DNA of 64,000 bases, taken from contig JANJXV010000151.1 of NCBI GenBank assembly GCA_024803745.1, positions 1,054,001 to 1,118,000 on the forward strand, in the 5' to 3' direction. This stretch comes from Megascapheus bottae (taxonomy: Eukaryota; Chordata; Mammalia; Rodentia; Geomyidae). Made by a program: the position numbers and the translations under genes. The notes under the pieces were generated by a model. The model saw only the letters and a list, made by a program, of their open reading frames with translations, was not told the origin of the DNA and ran no database searches. Of the stretch, positions 14,745 to 27,427 are shown one piece after another (the stretch's first letter is position 1; the number at the start of each line of letters is the position of its first letter).

Positions 14745-16780
14745 ACTTTACACACCTCCATTCTATGACTTCACACACCTCCATTCTGTGACTTCACAAA
14801 CCTCCATTCTGTGACTTCACACACCTCAATTCTGTGACTTCACACACCTCCATTATGACTTCACACACATCCATTCTATGACTTCACACACCTCCATTCT
14901 ATGACTTCACACACCTTCATTCTGTGACTTCACACACTTCCATTCTGAGTTCACACACCTCCATTCTGTGACTTCACACAACTCCAATCTGACTTCACAC
15001 AGCTCCATTCTGTGACTTCACACAACTCCATTCTTTGACTTCACACGCCTCCATTCTATGACTTCACACACCTCCATTGTGACTTCACACAGCTCCATTC
15101 TATGAGTTCACACACGTGCATTGTGACTTCACACACCTCCATTCTATGACTTCACACACCTCCATTCTGACTTCACACACCTCCATTCTGACTTCACAAA
15201 CATCAATTCTGTGACTTCACACACCTCCATTCTTTCGCTTCACACACCTCCATTGTGAGTTCACACACCTCCATTCTGAATTCACAAACATCAGTTCTGT
15301 GACTTCACACACCTCCATTCTATGACTTCACACACCTCCATACTACGACTTCACACACCTCCATTCTATGACTTCACAAACCTCCATTCTGACTTCACAC
15401 ACCTCCATTCTGACTTCACAAACATCAATTCTGTGACTTCACACACCTCCATTTTTTGACTTCACACATCTCCATTGTGAGTTCACACACCTCCTTTCTA
15501 TGACTTCACACACCTCCATTCTGACTTCACACAGCTCCATTCTATGACTTCACACACCTCCATTTTGTGCCTTCAACATCTACATTTTATGACTTAACAC
15601 ACCTTCATTCTTTCTTCACAAACATTCATTCTATGACTTCACACACCTCCATTCTATGACTTCACACACCTCCATTCTATGACTTCCACACCTCCATTCT
15701 GTGACTTCACACACCACCATTCTATGACTTCACATACCTCCATTGTGCCTTCACACACCTCCATTCTATGAGTTCACACACCTCCATTCTGTCTTCACAC
15801 ACCTCCATTCTATGACATCACACACCTCCATTCTGACTTCACACATCTCCATTCTATAACTTCACACAACTCCATTCTGACTTCACACACCTCCATTCTG
15901 TGACTTCACACACATCCATTCCATGACTTCACACACCTCCATTAGATGCCTACACACACCTCCATTCTTTGACTTCACACACCTCCATTCTATGAGTTCA
16001 CACACCTCCATTTGTGACTCTACACACCACCTTTTTGACTTCACACACCTCCATTCTGTGATTTCACATACCTCCATTCTGTGACTTCACACACCTTTAT
16101 TGTTTGACTTCACACACCTCCATTCTTTGACTTCACACACCTCCTTTCCATGACTTCACACACCTCCATTCTATGACATCACACACCTCCATTCTGACTT
16201 CACACACCTCCATTCTATAACTTCACACAACTCCATTCTGACTTCACACACCTCCATTCTATGAGTTCACACACCTCCATTCTGTGACTTCACACACCTT
16301 TATTGTTTGACTTCACACACCTGCATTCTTTGACTTCACACACCTCCTTTCCATGACTTCACACACCTCCATTACATGAGTTCACACACCTCCATTCTAT
16401 GAGTTCACACACCTCCATTTTGACTTCACACACCTCCATTCTATGACTTCACACACCTTCATTCTTACTTCAGAAACATCCATTATAGGACTTCACGCAC
16501 TTCCATTCTATGACTTCACACACCTCCATTCTGTGGCTTCACTCACCTCCATTCTGAGTTCACACACCTCCATTCTGTGACTTCACACACCTACATTCTG
16601 TGACTTCACACACCTCCATTCTGAGTTCACACACCTCCATTCTGTGACTTCACACACCTCCATTCTGACTTCAAACAGCTCCATTCTATGACTTCACACA
16701 CCTCCATTCTGTGCCTTCACACACCTCCATTCTATGATTTAACACACCTTCATTCTTACTTCACAAACATCCATTCTATG
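14745..16780. repeat. Zone I HOR copy 3, subunit U1
   Basis: This subunit is 2,036 bp, the same length as U1 of copy 2, and shares its private variants CCTCCTTTCTATG (near 15493) and CCATTTTGTGCC (near 15562). CACGTG is at 15113 and TAGGACTTCACGCAC at 16486. The U1 marker CACGCCTCC is present near 15046. The next subunit again starts with ACTTTACAC at 16781. Confidence 0.88.
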
Positions 16781-18530
16781 ACTTTACACACCTCCATTCT
16801 ATGACTTCACACACCTCCATTCTGTGACTTCACAAACCTCCATTCTGTGACTTCACACACCTCAATTCTGTGACTTCACACACCTCCATTATGACTTCAC
16901 ACACATCCATTCTATGACTTCACACACCTCCATTCTATGACTTCACACACCTTCATTCTGTGACTTCACACACTTCCATTCTGAGTTCACACACCTCCAT
17001 TCTGTGACTTCACACAACTCCAATCTGACTTCACACAGCTCCATTCTGTGACTTCACACAACTCCATTCTTTGACTTCACACACCTCCATTCTACGACTT
17101 CACACACCTCCAGTGTGACTTCACACAGCTCCATTCTATGAGTTCACACACGTGCATTGTGACTTCACACACCTCCATTCTGACTTCACACACCTCCATT
17201 CTGACTTCACAAACATCAATTCTGTGACTTTACACACCTCCATTCTTTCGCTTCACACACCTCCATTGTGAGTTCACACACCTCCATTCTGAATTCACAA
17301 ACATCAGTTCTGTGACTTCACACACCTCCATTCTATGACTTCACAAACCTCCATACTACGACTTCACACACCTCCATTCTATGACTTCACAAACCTCCAT
17401 TCTGACTTCACACACCTCCATTCTGACTTCACAAACATCAGTTCTGTGACTTCACACACCTCCATTTTTTGACTTCACACATCTCCATTGTGAGTTCACA
17501 CACCTCCATTCTATGACTTCACACACCTCCATTCTGACTTCACACAGCTCCATTCTATGACTTCACACACCTCCATTCTGTGCCTTCAACATCTACATTT
17601 TATGACTTAACACACCTTCATTCTTTCTTCACAAACATTCATTCTATGACTTCACACACCTCCATTCTATGACTTCACACACCTCCATTCTATGACTTCC
17701 ACACCTCCATTCTGTGACTTCACACACCACCATTCTATGACTTCACATACCTCCATTGTGCCTTCACACACCTCCATTCTATGAGTTCACACACCTCCAT
17801 TCTGTCTTCACACACCTCCATTCTATGACATCACACACCTCCATTCTGACTTCACACATCTCCATTCTATAACTTCACACAACTCCATTCTGACTTCACA
17901 CACCTCCATTCTGTGACTTCACACACATCCATTCCATGACTTCACACACCTCCATTAGATGCCTACACACACCTCCATTCTTTGACTTCACACACCTCCA
18001 TTCTATGAGTTCACACACCTCCATTTGTGACTCTACACACCACCTTTTTGACTTCACACAACTCCATTCTGTGATTTCACATACCTCCATTCTGTGACTT
18101 CACACACCTTTATTGTTTGACTTCACACACCTCCATTCTTTGACTTCACACACCTCCTTTCCATGACTTCACACACCTCCATTCTATGACATCACACACC
18201 TCCATTCTGACTTCACACACCTCCATTCTATAACTTCACACAACTCCATTCTGACTTCACACACCTCCATTCTATGAGTTCACACACCTCCATTCTGTGA
18301 CTTCACACACCTTTATTGTTTGACTTCACACACCTGCATTCTTTGACTTCACACACCTCCTTTCCATGACTTCACACACCTCCATTACATGAGTTCACAC
18401 ACCTCCATTCTATGAGTTCACACACCTCCATTTTGACTTCACACACCTCCATTCTATGACTTCACACACCTTCATTCTTACTTCAGAAACATCCATTATA
18501 GGACTTCACGCACTTCCATTCTATGACTTC
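16781..18530. repeat. Zone I terminal chimeric subunit (U2 start, U1 end)
   Basis: The 5' part carries U2 diagnostic bases: CACACCTCC near 17085, CCAGTGTGAC near 17110, and CCATTCTGTGCC near 17575. From GCCTACACACACC near 17961 onward it carries U1 bases, including CTCCATTTGTGAC near 18020 and TAGGACTTCACGCAC at 18499. One 23-bp monomer was lost near 17,170, so landmarks lie 2,013 bp from those of the preceding U1 rather than 2,036 bp. The subunit stops matching U1 near 18,530, which is the edge of the zone I HOR. Confidence 0.82.
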
Positions 18531-19485
18531 ACAAATCTCTGTTCTGTGATTTCACACACCTCCATTCGGAGTTCACACACCTCCATTCTGAGTTCACACA
18601 CCTCCATTCTCTGAATTCACACACCTCCATTCTGTGACTTAACACACCTCCATTCTATGACTTCACAGACCTCCATTCTGTGACTTCACACACCTTTATT
18701 GTTTGACTTCACACACCTCCATTCTGGGACTTCACACACCTCCATTGTGAGTTCACACACCTCCATTCTGTGACTTCACACACCTCCATTCTGTGACTTC
18801 ACACACCTCCATTCTGTGACTACACACATCTACTATCTGTGACTTCACACACCTCCATTTTATGACTTCACACACCTCCATTCTGTGACTTCACACACCT
18901 CAATTTTGACTTCACACACTTCCATTCTTTGACTTCACACACCTCCATTCTGTGACTTCACACACCACCATTGTTTGACTTCACACACCTCCATTTTTGG
19001 ACTTCACACACCTCCATTCCATGACTTCACGCATCTCCATTTTATGAGTTCGCACACCTCCATTTTGACTTCACACACCTACATTCTATGACTTCACACA
19101 CCTTCATTCTACTTCAGAAACATCCATTCTATGGCTTCACACACATCCATTCTATGACTTTACAAACCTCCATTCTGTGACTTCACACACCTCCATTCTG
19201 AGTTCACACACCTCAATTCTGTGACTTCACACACCTCAATTCTGGCTTCACACCTCCATTCTATGACTTCACACAATTCCTTTCTATGACTTCACACACC
19301 TGCATTCTTTTACTTCACACACCTCCATTGTGATTTCACACACCTCCATTCTATGACTTCACACACCTCCATTATGACTTCATATAGCTCCATTCTATGA
19401 CTTCACACACCTCCATTCTGTGCCTTCACACACCTCCATTCTATGACTTAACACACCTTCATTCTTACTTCACAAACATCCATTC
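18531..19485. repeat. Zone II module resembling zone IV HOR
   Basis: The monomer order here matches that at about 51,300-51,530 in zone IV: an aberrant CAC(A/G)AATCTC monomer, TTCTGTGATTT, two or three GAGTTCAC monomers, CTCTGA, GACTTAACACACC, CACAGACC, then TTTATTGTTTGAC. After about 18,950 it resembles the post-ATTAACATTG part of U4 (TTTTTGGACTTC, GAGTTCGCAC, CTACTTCAGAAACATCC). At 18,957-18,985 it reads CACACCACCATTGTTTGAC where all other copies have the ATTAACATTG variant. This is a diverged bridge between zones 32 kb apart. Confidence 0.72.
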
Positions 19486-21450
19486 TATGATCACACACCT
19501 GCATTCTATGACTTCACACACCTCCATTCTATGACTTCACACACCTCCATTCTGTGACTTCACACACCTCAATTCTGTGACTTCACACACCTCCATTATG
19601 ACTTCACACACCTCCATTCTATGACTTCACACACCTCCATTCCATGACTTCACACCTCCACTCTGTGATTTCACACACCTCCATTCTGAGTTCACACACA
19701 TCCATTCTGTGTCTTCACACACCTCCAATCTGACTTCACACAGCTCCATTCTATGACTTCACACACCTCCATACTGTGACTTTACACACCTCCATTCTAT
19801 GATTTCACACACCTCCCTTGTGCCTTCACACACCTCCATTCTATGACTTCACACAACTCCATTCTGACTTCACACACCTCCATTCTGTGACTTCACACAC
19901 CTCCATTCCATGACTTCACACAAATCCATTCCATGACTTCACACACCTCCATTCGATGACTTCACACACCTCCATTCTATTATTTCACACACCTCCCTTG
20001 TGACTTCACACACCTCCATTCTATGACTTCACACAACTCCATTCTGACTTCACACACCTCCATTCTGTGACTTCACACACCTCCATTCCATGACTTCACA
20101 CACCTCCATTCTGTGATTTCACACACCTCCATTCTGTGACTTCACACACCTTTATTGTTTGACTTCACACAATGCATTCTTTGACTTCACACACCTTTAT
20201 TCCATGACTTCACACACCTCCATTCTATGAGTTCTCAGACCACCATTCTATGAGTTCACACACCTCCATTTTGACTTCATACACCTCCATTTTATGACTT
20301 CACACACATTCATTCTTATTCAGAAACATCCATTTTATGACTTCACACACCTCCATTCTATGACTTCACACACCTCCATTCTGTGACTGCACACACCTCC
20401 ATTCCATGACTTCACAAACCTCCATTCTTTGACTTCACACACCTCCATTCTATGAGTTCACACACCTCCATTTGTGACTCTACACACCACATTTTTGACT
20501 TCACACACCTCCATTCTGTGACTTCACACACCTCAATTCTGTGACTTCGCACACCTTTATTGTTTGACTTCACACACCTCCATTCTTTGACTTCACACAC
20601 CTCCATTGCATGACTTCACACACCTCCATTCTAAGACTTCACAAACCTCCATTCTATGAGTTCACACACCTCCATTTTGACTTCACACACCTCCATTCTG
20701 TGACTTCACACACCTCCATTCTGTGACTTCACACACCTCCATTCTATGACTTCACACACCTACATTCTGTGACTTCACAAACCTCCATTCTGTTACTTCA
20801 CACACCTCCATTTTGACTTCACACACTTCCATTCTTTGAATTCACACACCTCCATTCTGTGACTTCACACACATTAACATTGTTTGACTTCACACACCTC
20901 TATTTTTGGACTTCACACACCTCCATTCCATGACTTCACACATCTCCATTTTATGAGTTCGCACACCTCCATTTTGACTTCACACTCCTCCATTCTATGA
21001 CTTCATACACCTTCATTCTACTTCAGAAACATCCGTTCTATGACTTCACACACCTCCATTCTATGATTTCACAAACCTTCATTCTGTGACTTCACACACC
21101 TCCATTCTGTGTTCACACACCTCAATTCTGTGACTTCACACACCTCAATTCTGGCTTCACACACCTCCATTCTTGGACTTCACACACTTCCATTCTATGA
21201 CTTCACACACCTCCATTCTTTGACTTCACACACCTCCATTCTTTGACTTCACACACCTCCATTCTGTGACTTCACACACCTCCATTTTTTGACTTCACAC
21301 ACCTCCATTCTGTGACTTCAGACACCTCCATTCTATGAATTCACACACCTCCATTCTATGAATTCACACATCTCCATTCTGTGACTTCACACAACTCCAT
21401 TCTATGACTTCCCACACCTCCATTCTGGGACTTCACACACCTCCATTCTG
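19486..21450. repeat. Zone II copy of the U4 module
   Basis: Landmarks align with U4 of HOR copy 1 at a nearly constant offset of 14,235-14,236 bp: TATGATCACACACC (5251 and 19486), CATACTGTGACTTTAC (near 5535 and 19770), ATTAACATTG (6637 and 20873), and CTGGGACTTC (near 7189 and 21425). Homology to U4 ends at 21,450, where GAGGTCACACACCTCCG replaces U4's GAGTTCACACACC. Substitutions are more frequent than between zone I copies, so this copy is not part of recent zone I homogenisation. Two monomers here are shortened to TTCACACCTCC (19,247 and 19,649). Confidence 0.8.
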
Positions 21451-23359
21451 AGGTCACACACCTCCGTTCTGTGACTTAATACACCTTCATTCCCTGACTT
21501 CACACACCTTCATTCTATGATTTCACACACCTACATTCTATGACTTCACACACCTCCATTCTATGACTTCACACACCTATATTCTTTGACTTCGCACACC
21601 TCCATTCTTTGTCTTAACACACCTCCATTTTGAGTTCATACACATACATTCTGTGACTTCACACACCTCCATTTGTGATGTTACACACCACCATTTTGAC
21701 TTCACACACCTCCATTCTGTGACTTCACACACCTCCATTCTGTGACTTCACACACCTATATTCTTTGACTTCGCACACCTCCATTCTTTGTCTTAACACA
21801 CCTCCATTTTGACTTCACACACTTCCATTCTGTGACTTCACACACCTCCATTCTGTGACTTCGCACACCTCCATTGTTTGACTTCACACACCTCCATTCT
21901 TTGACTTCACACACCTCCATTCCATGACTTCACACACCTCTACTCTATCAGTTCACACACATCCATTCTATGAGTTCACACACCACCATTTTGACTTCAC
22001 ACACCTCCATTCTATGACTTCACACACCTACATTCTTACTTCAGGAACATCCATTGTATGAATTCACCCACCTCCATTCTATGACTTCACAAACCTCCAT
22101 TCTATGACTTCACACTCCTCCATTCTATGACTTCACACACCTCCATTCTATGACTTCACACACCTCAATTCTATGACTTTACACACCTCCATTCTATGAC
22201 TTCACACACCTTCATTCTGAGACTTCACACACCTCCATTCTATGAGTTCACACCCCTGCATTGTGACTTCACACACCTCCATTCTATGACTTCACACACC
22301 TCCATTCTGACTTCACAAACAACAATTCTGTGGCTTCACACACCTCCATTCTTTGACTTCACACACCTCCATTGTGAGTTCACACACCTCCATTCTGACT
22401 TCACAAACATCAATTTTGTGACTTCACACACATCCATTCTACGACTTCACACACCTCCATTCTATGACTTCACAAACCTCCATTCTGACTTCACACACCT
22501 CCATTCTGACTTCACAAACATCAATTCTGTGACTTCACACATCTCCATTCTATGACTTCACACACCTCCATTCTATGACTTCACACACCTCCATTCTATG
22601 ACTTCACACACTTCCATTCTTTGACTTCACACAACTCCATTCTTTGACTTCACACATCTCCATTGTGAGTTCACACACCTTCATTCTATGACTTCACACA
22701 CCTCCATTCTGACTTCACACAGCTCCATTCTATGACTTCACACACCTCCATTCTCTGCCTTCACACATCTCCATTCTAGGACTTAACACACCTTCATTCT
22801 TACTTCACAAACATCCATTCTATGACTTCACACACCTCCATTCTATGACTTCACACACCTCCATTCTATGAGTTCACACACCTCCATTCTGTCTTCACAC
22901 ACCTCCATTCTATGACATCACACACCTCCATTCTGACTTCACACACCTCCATTCTATAACTTCACACAACTCCATTCTGACTTCACATACCTGCATTCTG
23001 TGACTTCACACACCTCCATTCCATGACTTCACACAGCTCCATTCGATGCCTTCACACACCTCTATTCTTTGACTTCACACACCTCCATTCTACGAGGTCA
23101 CACACCTCCATTGGTGACTCTACACACCACCTTTTTGACTTCACACACCTCCATTCTGTGATTTCACATACCTCCATTCTGTGACTTCACACACCTCCAT
23201 TCTTTGAATTCACACACCTTCATTCTGTGACTTCACACACATTAACATTGTTTGACTTCACACACCTCTATTTTTGGACTTCACACACCTCCATTCCATG
23301 ACTTCACACATCTCCATTTTATGAGTTCGCACACCTCCATTTTTACTTCACACACCTCC
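20741..23359. repeat. 2,619-bp tandem duplication, first copy
   Basis: Landmarks repeat 2,619 bp downstream: TACATTCTG (20761 and 23380), ATTAACATTG (20873 and 23492), and GAGGTC (21450 and 24069). The unit holds the end of the U4-like module, the GAGGTC/ACTTCAGGAACATCC module, the shared cassette with CCCCTGCATTG near 22253, and a short second ATTAACATTG monomer at 23241. The exact breakpoint lies within identical monomers, so edges are good to about a monomer. The longest open frame in the unit (22196-22555, 119 codons) is repeat-derived and not a gene. Confidence 0.88.
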
Positions 23360-25978
23360 ATTCTATGACTTCACACACCTACATTCTGTGACTTCACAAA
23401 CCTCCATTCTGTTACTTCACACACCTCCATTTTGACTTCACACACTTCCATTCTTTGAATTCACACACCTCCATTCTGTGACTTCACACACATTAACATT
23501 GTTTGACTTCACACACCTCTATTTTTGGACTTCACACACCTCCATTCCATGACTTCACACATCTCCATTTTATGAGTTCGCACACCTCCATTTTGACTTC
23601 ACACTCCTCCATTCTATGACTTCATACACCTTCATTCTACTTCAGAAACATCCGTTCTATGACTTCACACACCTCCATTCTATGATTTCACAAACCTTCA
23701 TTCTGTGACTTCACACACCTCCATTCTGAGTTCACACACCTCAATTCTGTGACTTCACACACCTCAATTCTGGCTTCACACACCTCCATTCTTGGACTTC
23801 ACACACTTCCATTCTATGACTTCACACACCTCCATTCTTTGACTTCACACACCTCCATTCTTTGACTTCACACACCTCCATTCTGTGACTTCACACACCT
23901 CCATTCTTTGACTTCACACACCTCCATTCTGTGACTTCAGACACCTCCATTCTATGAATTCACACACCTCCATTCTATGAATTCACACATCTCCATTCTG
24001 TGACTTCACACAACTCCATTCTATAACTTCCCACACCTCCATTCTGGGACTTCACACACCTCCATTCTGAGGTCACACACCTCCGTTCTGTGACTTAATA
24101 CACCTTCATTCCCTGACTTCACACACCTTCATTCTATGATTTCACACACCTACATTCTATGACTTCACACACCTCCATTCTATGACTTCACACACCTATA
24201 TTCTTTGACTTCGCACACCTCCATTCTTTGTCTTAACACACCTCCATTTTGAGTTCATACACATACATTCTGTGACTTCACACACCTCCATTTGTGATGT
24301 TACACACCACCATTTTGACTTCACACACCTCCATTCTGTGACTTCACAAACCTCCATTCTGTGACTTCACACACCTATATTTTTTGACTTCGCACACCTC
24401 CATTCTTTGTCTTAACACACCTCCATTTTGACTTCACACACTTCCATTCTGTGACTTCACACACCTCCATTCTGTGACTTCGCACACCTCCATTGTTTGA
24501 CTTCACACACCTCCATTCTTTGACTTCACACACCTCCATTCCATGACTTCACACACCTCTACTCTATCAGTTCACACACATCCATTCTATGAGTTCACAC
24601 ACCACCATTTTGACTTCACACACCTCCATTCTATGACTTCACACACCTACATTCTTACTTCAGGAACATCCATTGTATGAATTCACCCACCTCCATTCTA
24701 TGACTTCACAAACCTCCATTCTATGACTTCACACTCCTCCATTCTATGACTTCACACACCTCCATTCTATGACTTCACACACCTCAATTCTATGACTTTA
24801 CACACCTCCATTCTATGACTTCACACACCTTCATTCTGAGACTTCACACACCTCCATTCTATGAGTTCACACCCCTGCATTGTGACTTCACACACCTCCA
24901 TTCTATGACTTCACACACCTCCATTCTGACTTCACAAACAACAATTCTGTGGCTTCACACACCTCCATTCTTTGACTTCACACACCTCCATTGTGAGTTC
25001 ACACACCTCCATTCTGACTTCACAAACATCAATTTTGTGACTTCACACACATCCATTCTACGACTTCACACACCTCCATTCTATGACTTCACAAACCTCC
25101 ATTCTGACTTCACACACCTCCATTCTGACTTCACAAACATCAATTCTGTGACTTCACACATCTCCATTCTATGACTTCACACACCTCCATTCTATGACTT
25201 CACACACCTCCATTCTATGACTTCACACACTTCCATTCTTTGACTTCACACAACTCCATTTTTGACTTCACACATCTCCATTGTGAGTTCACACACCTTC
25301 ATTCTATGACTTCACACACCTCCATTCTGACTTCACACAGCTCCATTCTATGACTTCACACACCTCCATTCTCTGCCTTCACACATCTCCATTCTAGGAC
25401 TTAACACACCTTCATTCTTACTTCACAAACATCCATTCTATGACTTCACACACCTCCATTCTATGACTTCACACACCTCCATTCTATGAGTTCACACACC
25501 TCCATTCTGTCTTCACACACCTCCATTCTATGACATCACACACCTCCATTCTGACTTCACACACCTCCATTCTATAACTTCACACAACTCCATTCTGACT
25601 TCACATACCTGCATTCTGTGACTTCACACACCTCCATTCCATGACTTCACACACCTCCATTCGATGCCTTCACACACCTCCATTCTTTGACTTCACACAC
25701 CTCCATTCTACGAGGTCACACACCTCCATTGGTGACTCTAAACACCACCTTTTTGACTTCACACACCTCCATTCTGTGATTTCACATACCTCCATTCTGT
25801 GACTTCACACACCTCCATTCTTTGAATTCACACACCTTCATTCTGTGACTTCACACACATTAACATTGTTTGACTTCACACACCTCTATTTTTGGACTTC
25901 ACACACCTCCATTCCATGACTTCACACATCTCCATTTTATGAGTTCGCACACCTCCATTTTTACTTCACACACCTCCA
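23360..25978. repeat. 2,619-bp tandem duplication, second copy
   Basis: This copy matches the first with few differences, including CTCTATT to CTCCATT near 25680, CACAGC to CACACC near 25655, TACACACCACC to AAACACCACC near 25740, and a one-base loss in CATTTTTGAC near 25258. Because of that loss, the second ATTAACATTG is at 25859 rather than 25860. Homology to the first copy stops near 25,978, where CTCTGACTTC leads into CTACTTCAG instead of CACACCTACATTC. Its last ~570 bp overlap the start of the next duplication. Confidence 0.87.
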
Positions 25979-27427
25979 TTCTCTGACTTCACACACCTTC
26001 ATTCTACTTCAGAAACATCCGTTCTATGACTTCACACACCTCCATTCTATGATTTCACAAACCTTCATTCTGTGACTTCACACACCTCCATTCTGAGTTC
26101 ACACACCTCAATTCTGTGACTTCACATACCTCAATTCTGGCTTCACACACCTCCATTCTATGACTTCACATACTTCCATTCTATGACTTCACACACCTCC
26201 ATTCTGTGACTTCACACACCTCCATTCTTTGACTTCACAGACCTCCATTCTGAGACTTCACACACCTCCATTCTTTGACTTCACACACCTCCATTCTGTG
26301 ACTTCCGTCACCTCCATTCTATAACTTCAAACACCTCCATTCTATGAATTCACACATCTCCATTCTGTGACTTCACACAACTCCATTCTATGACTTCCCA
26401 CACCTCCATTCTGGGACTTCACACACCTCCATTCTGAGGTCACACACCTCCGTTCTGTGACTTAACACACCTTCATTCCGTGACTTCACACACCTTCATT
26501 CTATGATTTCACACACCTACATTCTATGACTTCACACACCTCCATTCTATGACTTCACACACCTATATTCTTTGACTTCGCAGACCTCCATTCTTTGACT
26601 TCACACACCTCCATTTTGAGTTCACACACATACATTCTGTGACTTCACACACCTCCATTTGTGACGTTACACACCACCATTTCACTTCACACACCTCCAT
26701 TCTGTGACTTCACACACCTGCATTCTGTGACTTCACACACCTCCATTTTGACTTCACACACTTCCATTCTGTGACTTCACACACCTCCATTCTGTGACTT
26801 CGCACCCCTCCATAGTTTGCCTTCACACACCTCCATTCTTTGACTTCACACACCTCCATTCCATGACTTCACACACCTCTACTCTATCAGTTCACCCACA
26901 TCCATTCTATGAGTTCACACACCACCTTTTTGACTTCACACACCTCCATTCTATGACTTCACACACCTACATTCTTACTTCGGGAACATCCATTGTATGA
27001 ATTCACCCACCTCCATTCTATGACTTCAAACTCCCCCATTCTGACTTCACACACCTCCATTCTATGACTTCACACACCTCCATTCTATGACTTCACACAC
27101 CTCCATTCTATGACTTCACACACCTCCATTCTGTGATTTCACACACCTCCATTCTATGAGTTCACACACCTGCATTGTGACTTCACACACCTCCATTGTA
27201 TGACTTCACACACCTCCATTCTGACTTCACACACCTCCATTCTGACATCACAAACATCAATTCTGTGACTTCACACACCTCCATTCTTTGACTTCACACA
27301 CCTCCATTGTGAGTTCACACGCCTCCATTCTGACTTCACAAACATCAATTCTGTGACTTCACAAACATCCATTCTACGACTGCACACACCTCCATTCTAT
27401 GACTTCACAAACCTCCATTCTGACTTC
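25404..27427. repeat. 2,024-bp tandem duplication, first copy
   Basis: ATTAACATTG at 25859 and 27883, and GACTTCCGTCACC near 26300 and 28325, are 2,024 bp apart. The copy contains GAGGTC near 26455, a G-type landmark ACTTCGGGAACATCC near 26978, and the cassette beginning CCTGCATTG near 27170. It ends where a CTGACTTCACACACC monomer is joined directly to CTTCATTCTTACTTCAC, the sequence that begins the unit, which marks the duplication junction. Confidence 0.86.

Larger units (their letters stand above)
1..18530. repeat. Zone I: 7.37-kb higher-order repeat block
   Basis: Rare landmark monomers recur at a constant spacing of 7,371-7,373 bp. The TAGGACTTCACGCAC variant is at 1741, 9113 and 16486. 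The CACGTG variant is at 369 and 7740, and at 4075 and 11447. The ATTAACATTG variant is at 6637 and 14010. The start phase ACTTTACAC is at 1, 7372 and 14745. The block therefore holds two complete HOR copies and the start of a third, which leaves the pattern near 18,530. I noticed only scattered base differences between copies in the stretches I compared. Zone I is distinguished from the other zones by CACGTG where they have CCTG in the same cassette. Confidence 0.93.

Noticed and set aside
22196..22555. 119-codon open frame on the + strand (repeated at 24815-25174), with a HTPPF/DFTHLHS-like peptide repeat
   Set aside because: The peptide has a 23-residue period because three 23-bp monomers make 69 bp. 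The frame is open only where 21-bp monomers happen to shift the recurring TGA out of frame. It is copied with the 2,619-bp duplication and has no start context, domain or codon signature of a gene.
26794..27000. 68-codon and 60-codon + strand open frames recurring through zones II and III (26794, 29264, 32848, 36301, 36837, 40105, 40687, 43978, 44537, 47289)
   Set aside because: They are satellite by-products like the others. Their spacing equals the HOR spacing, and the indels that separate HOR units create and destroy them without any sign of frame preservation.
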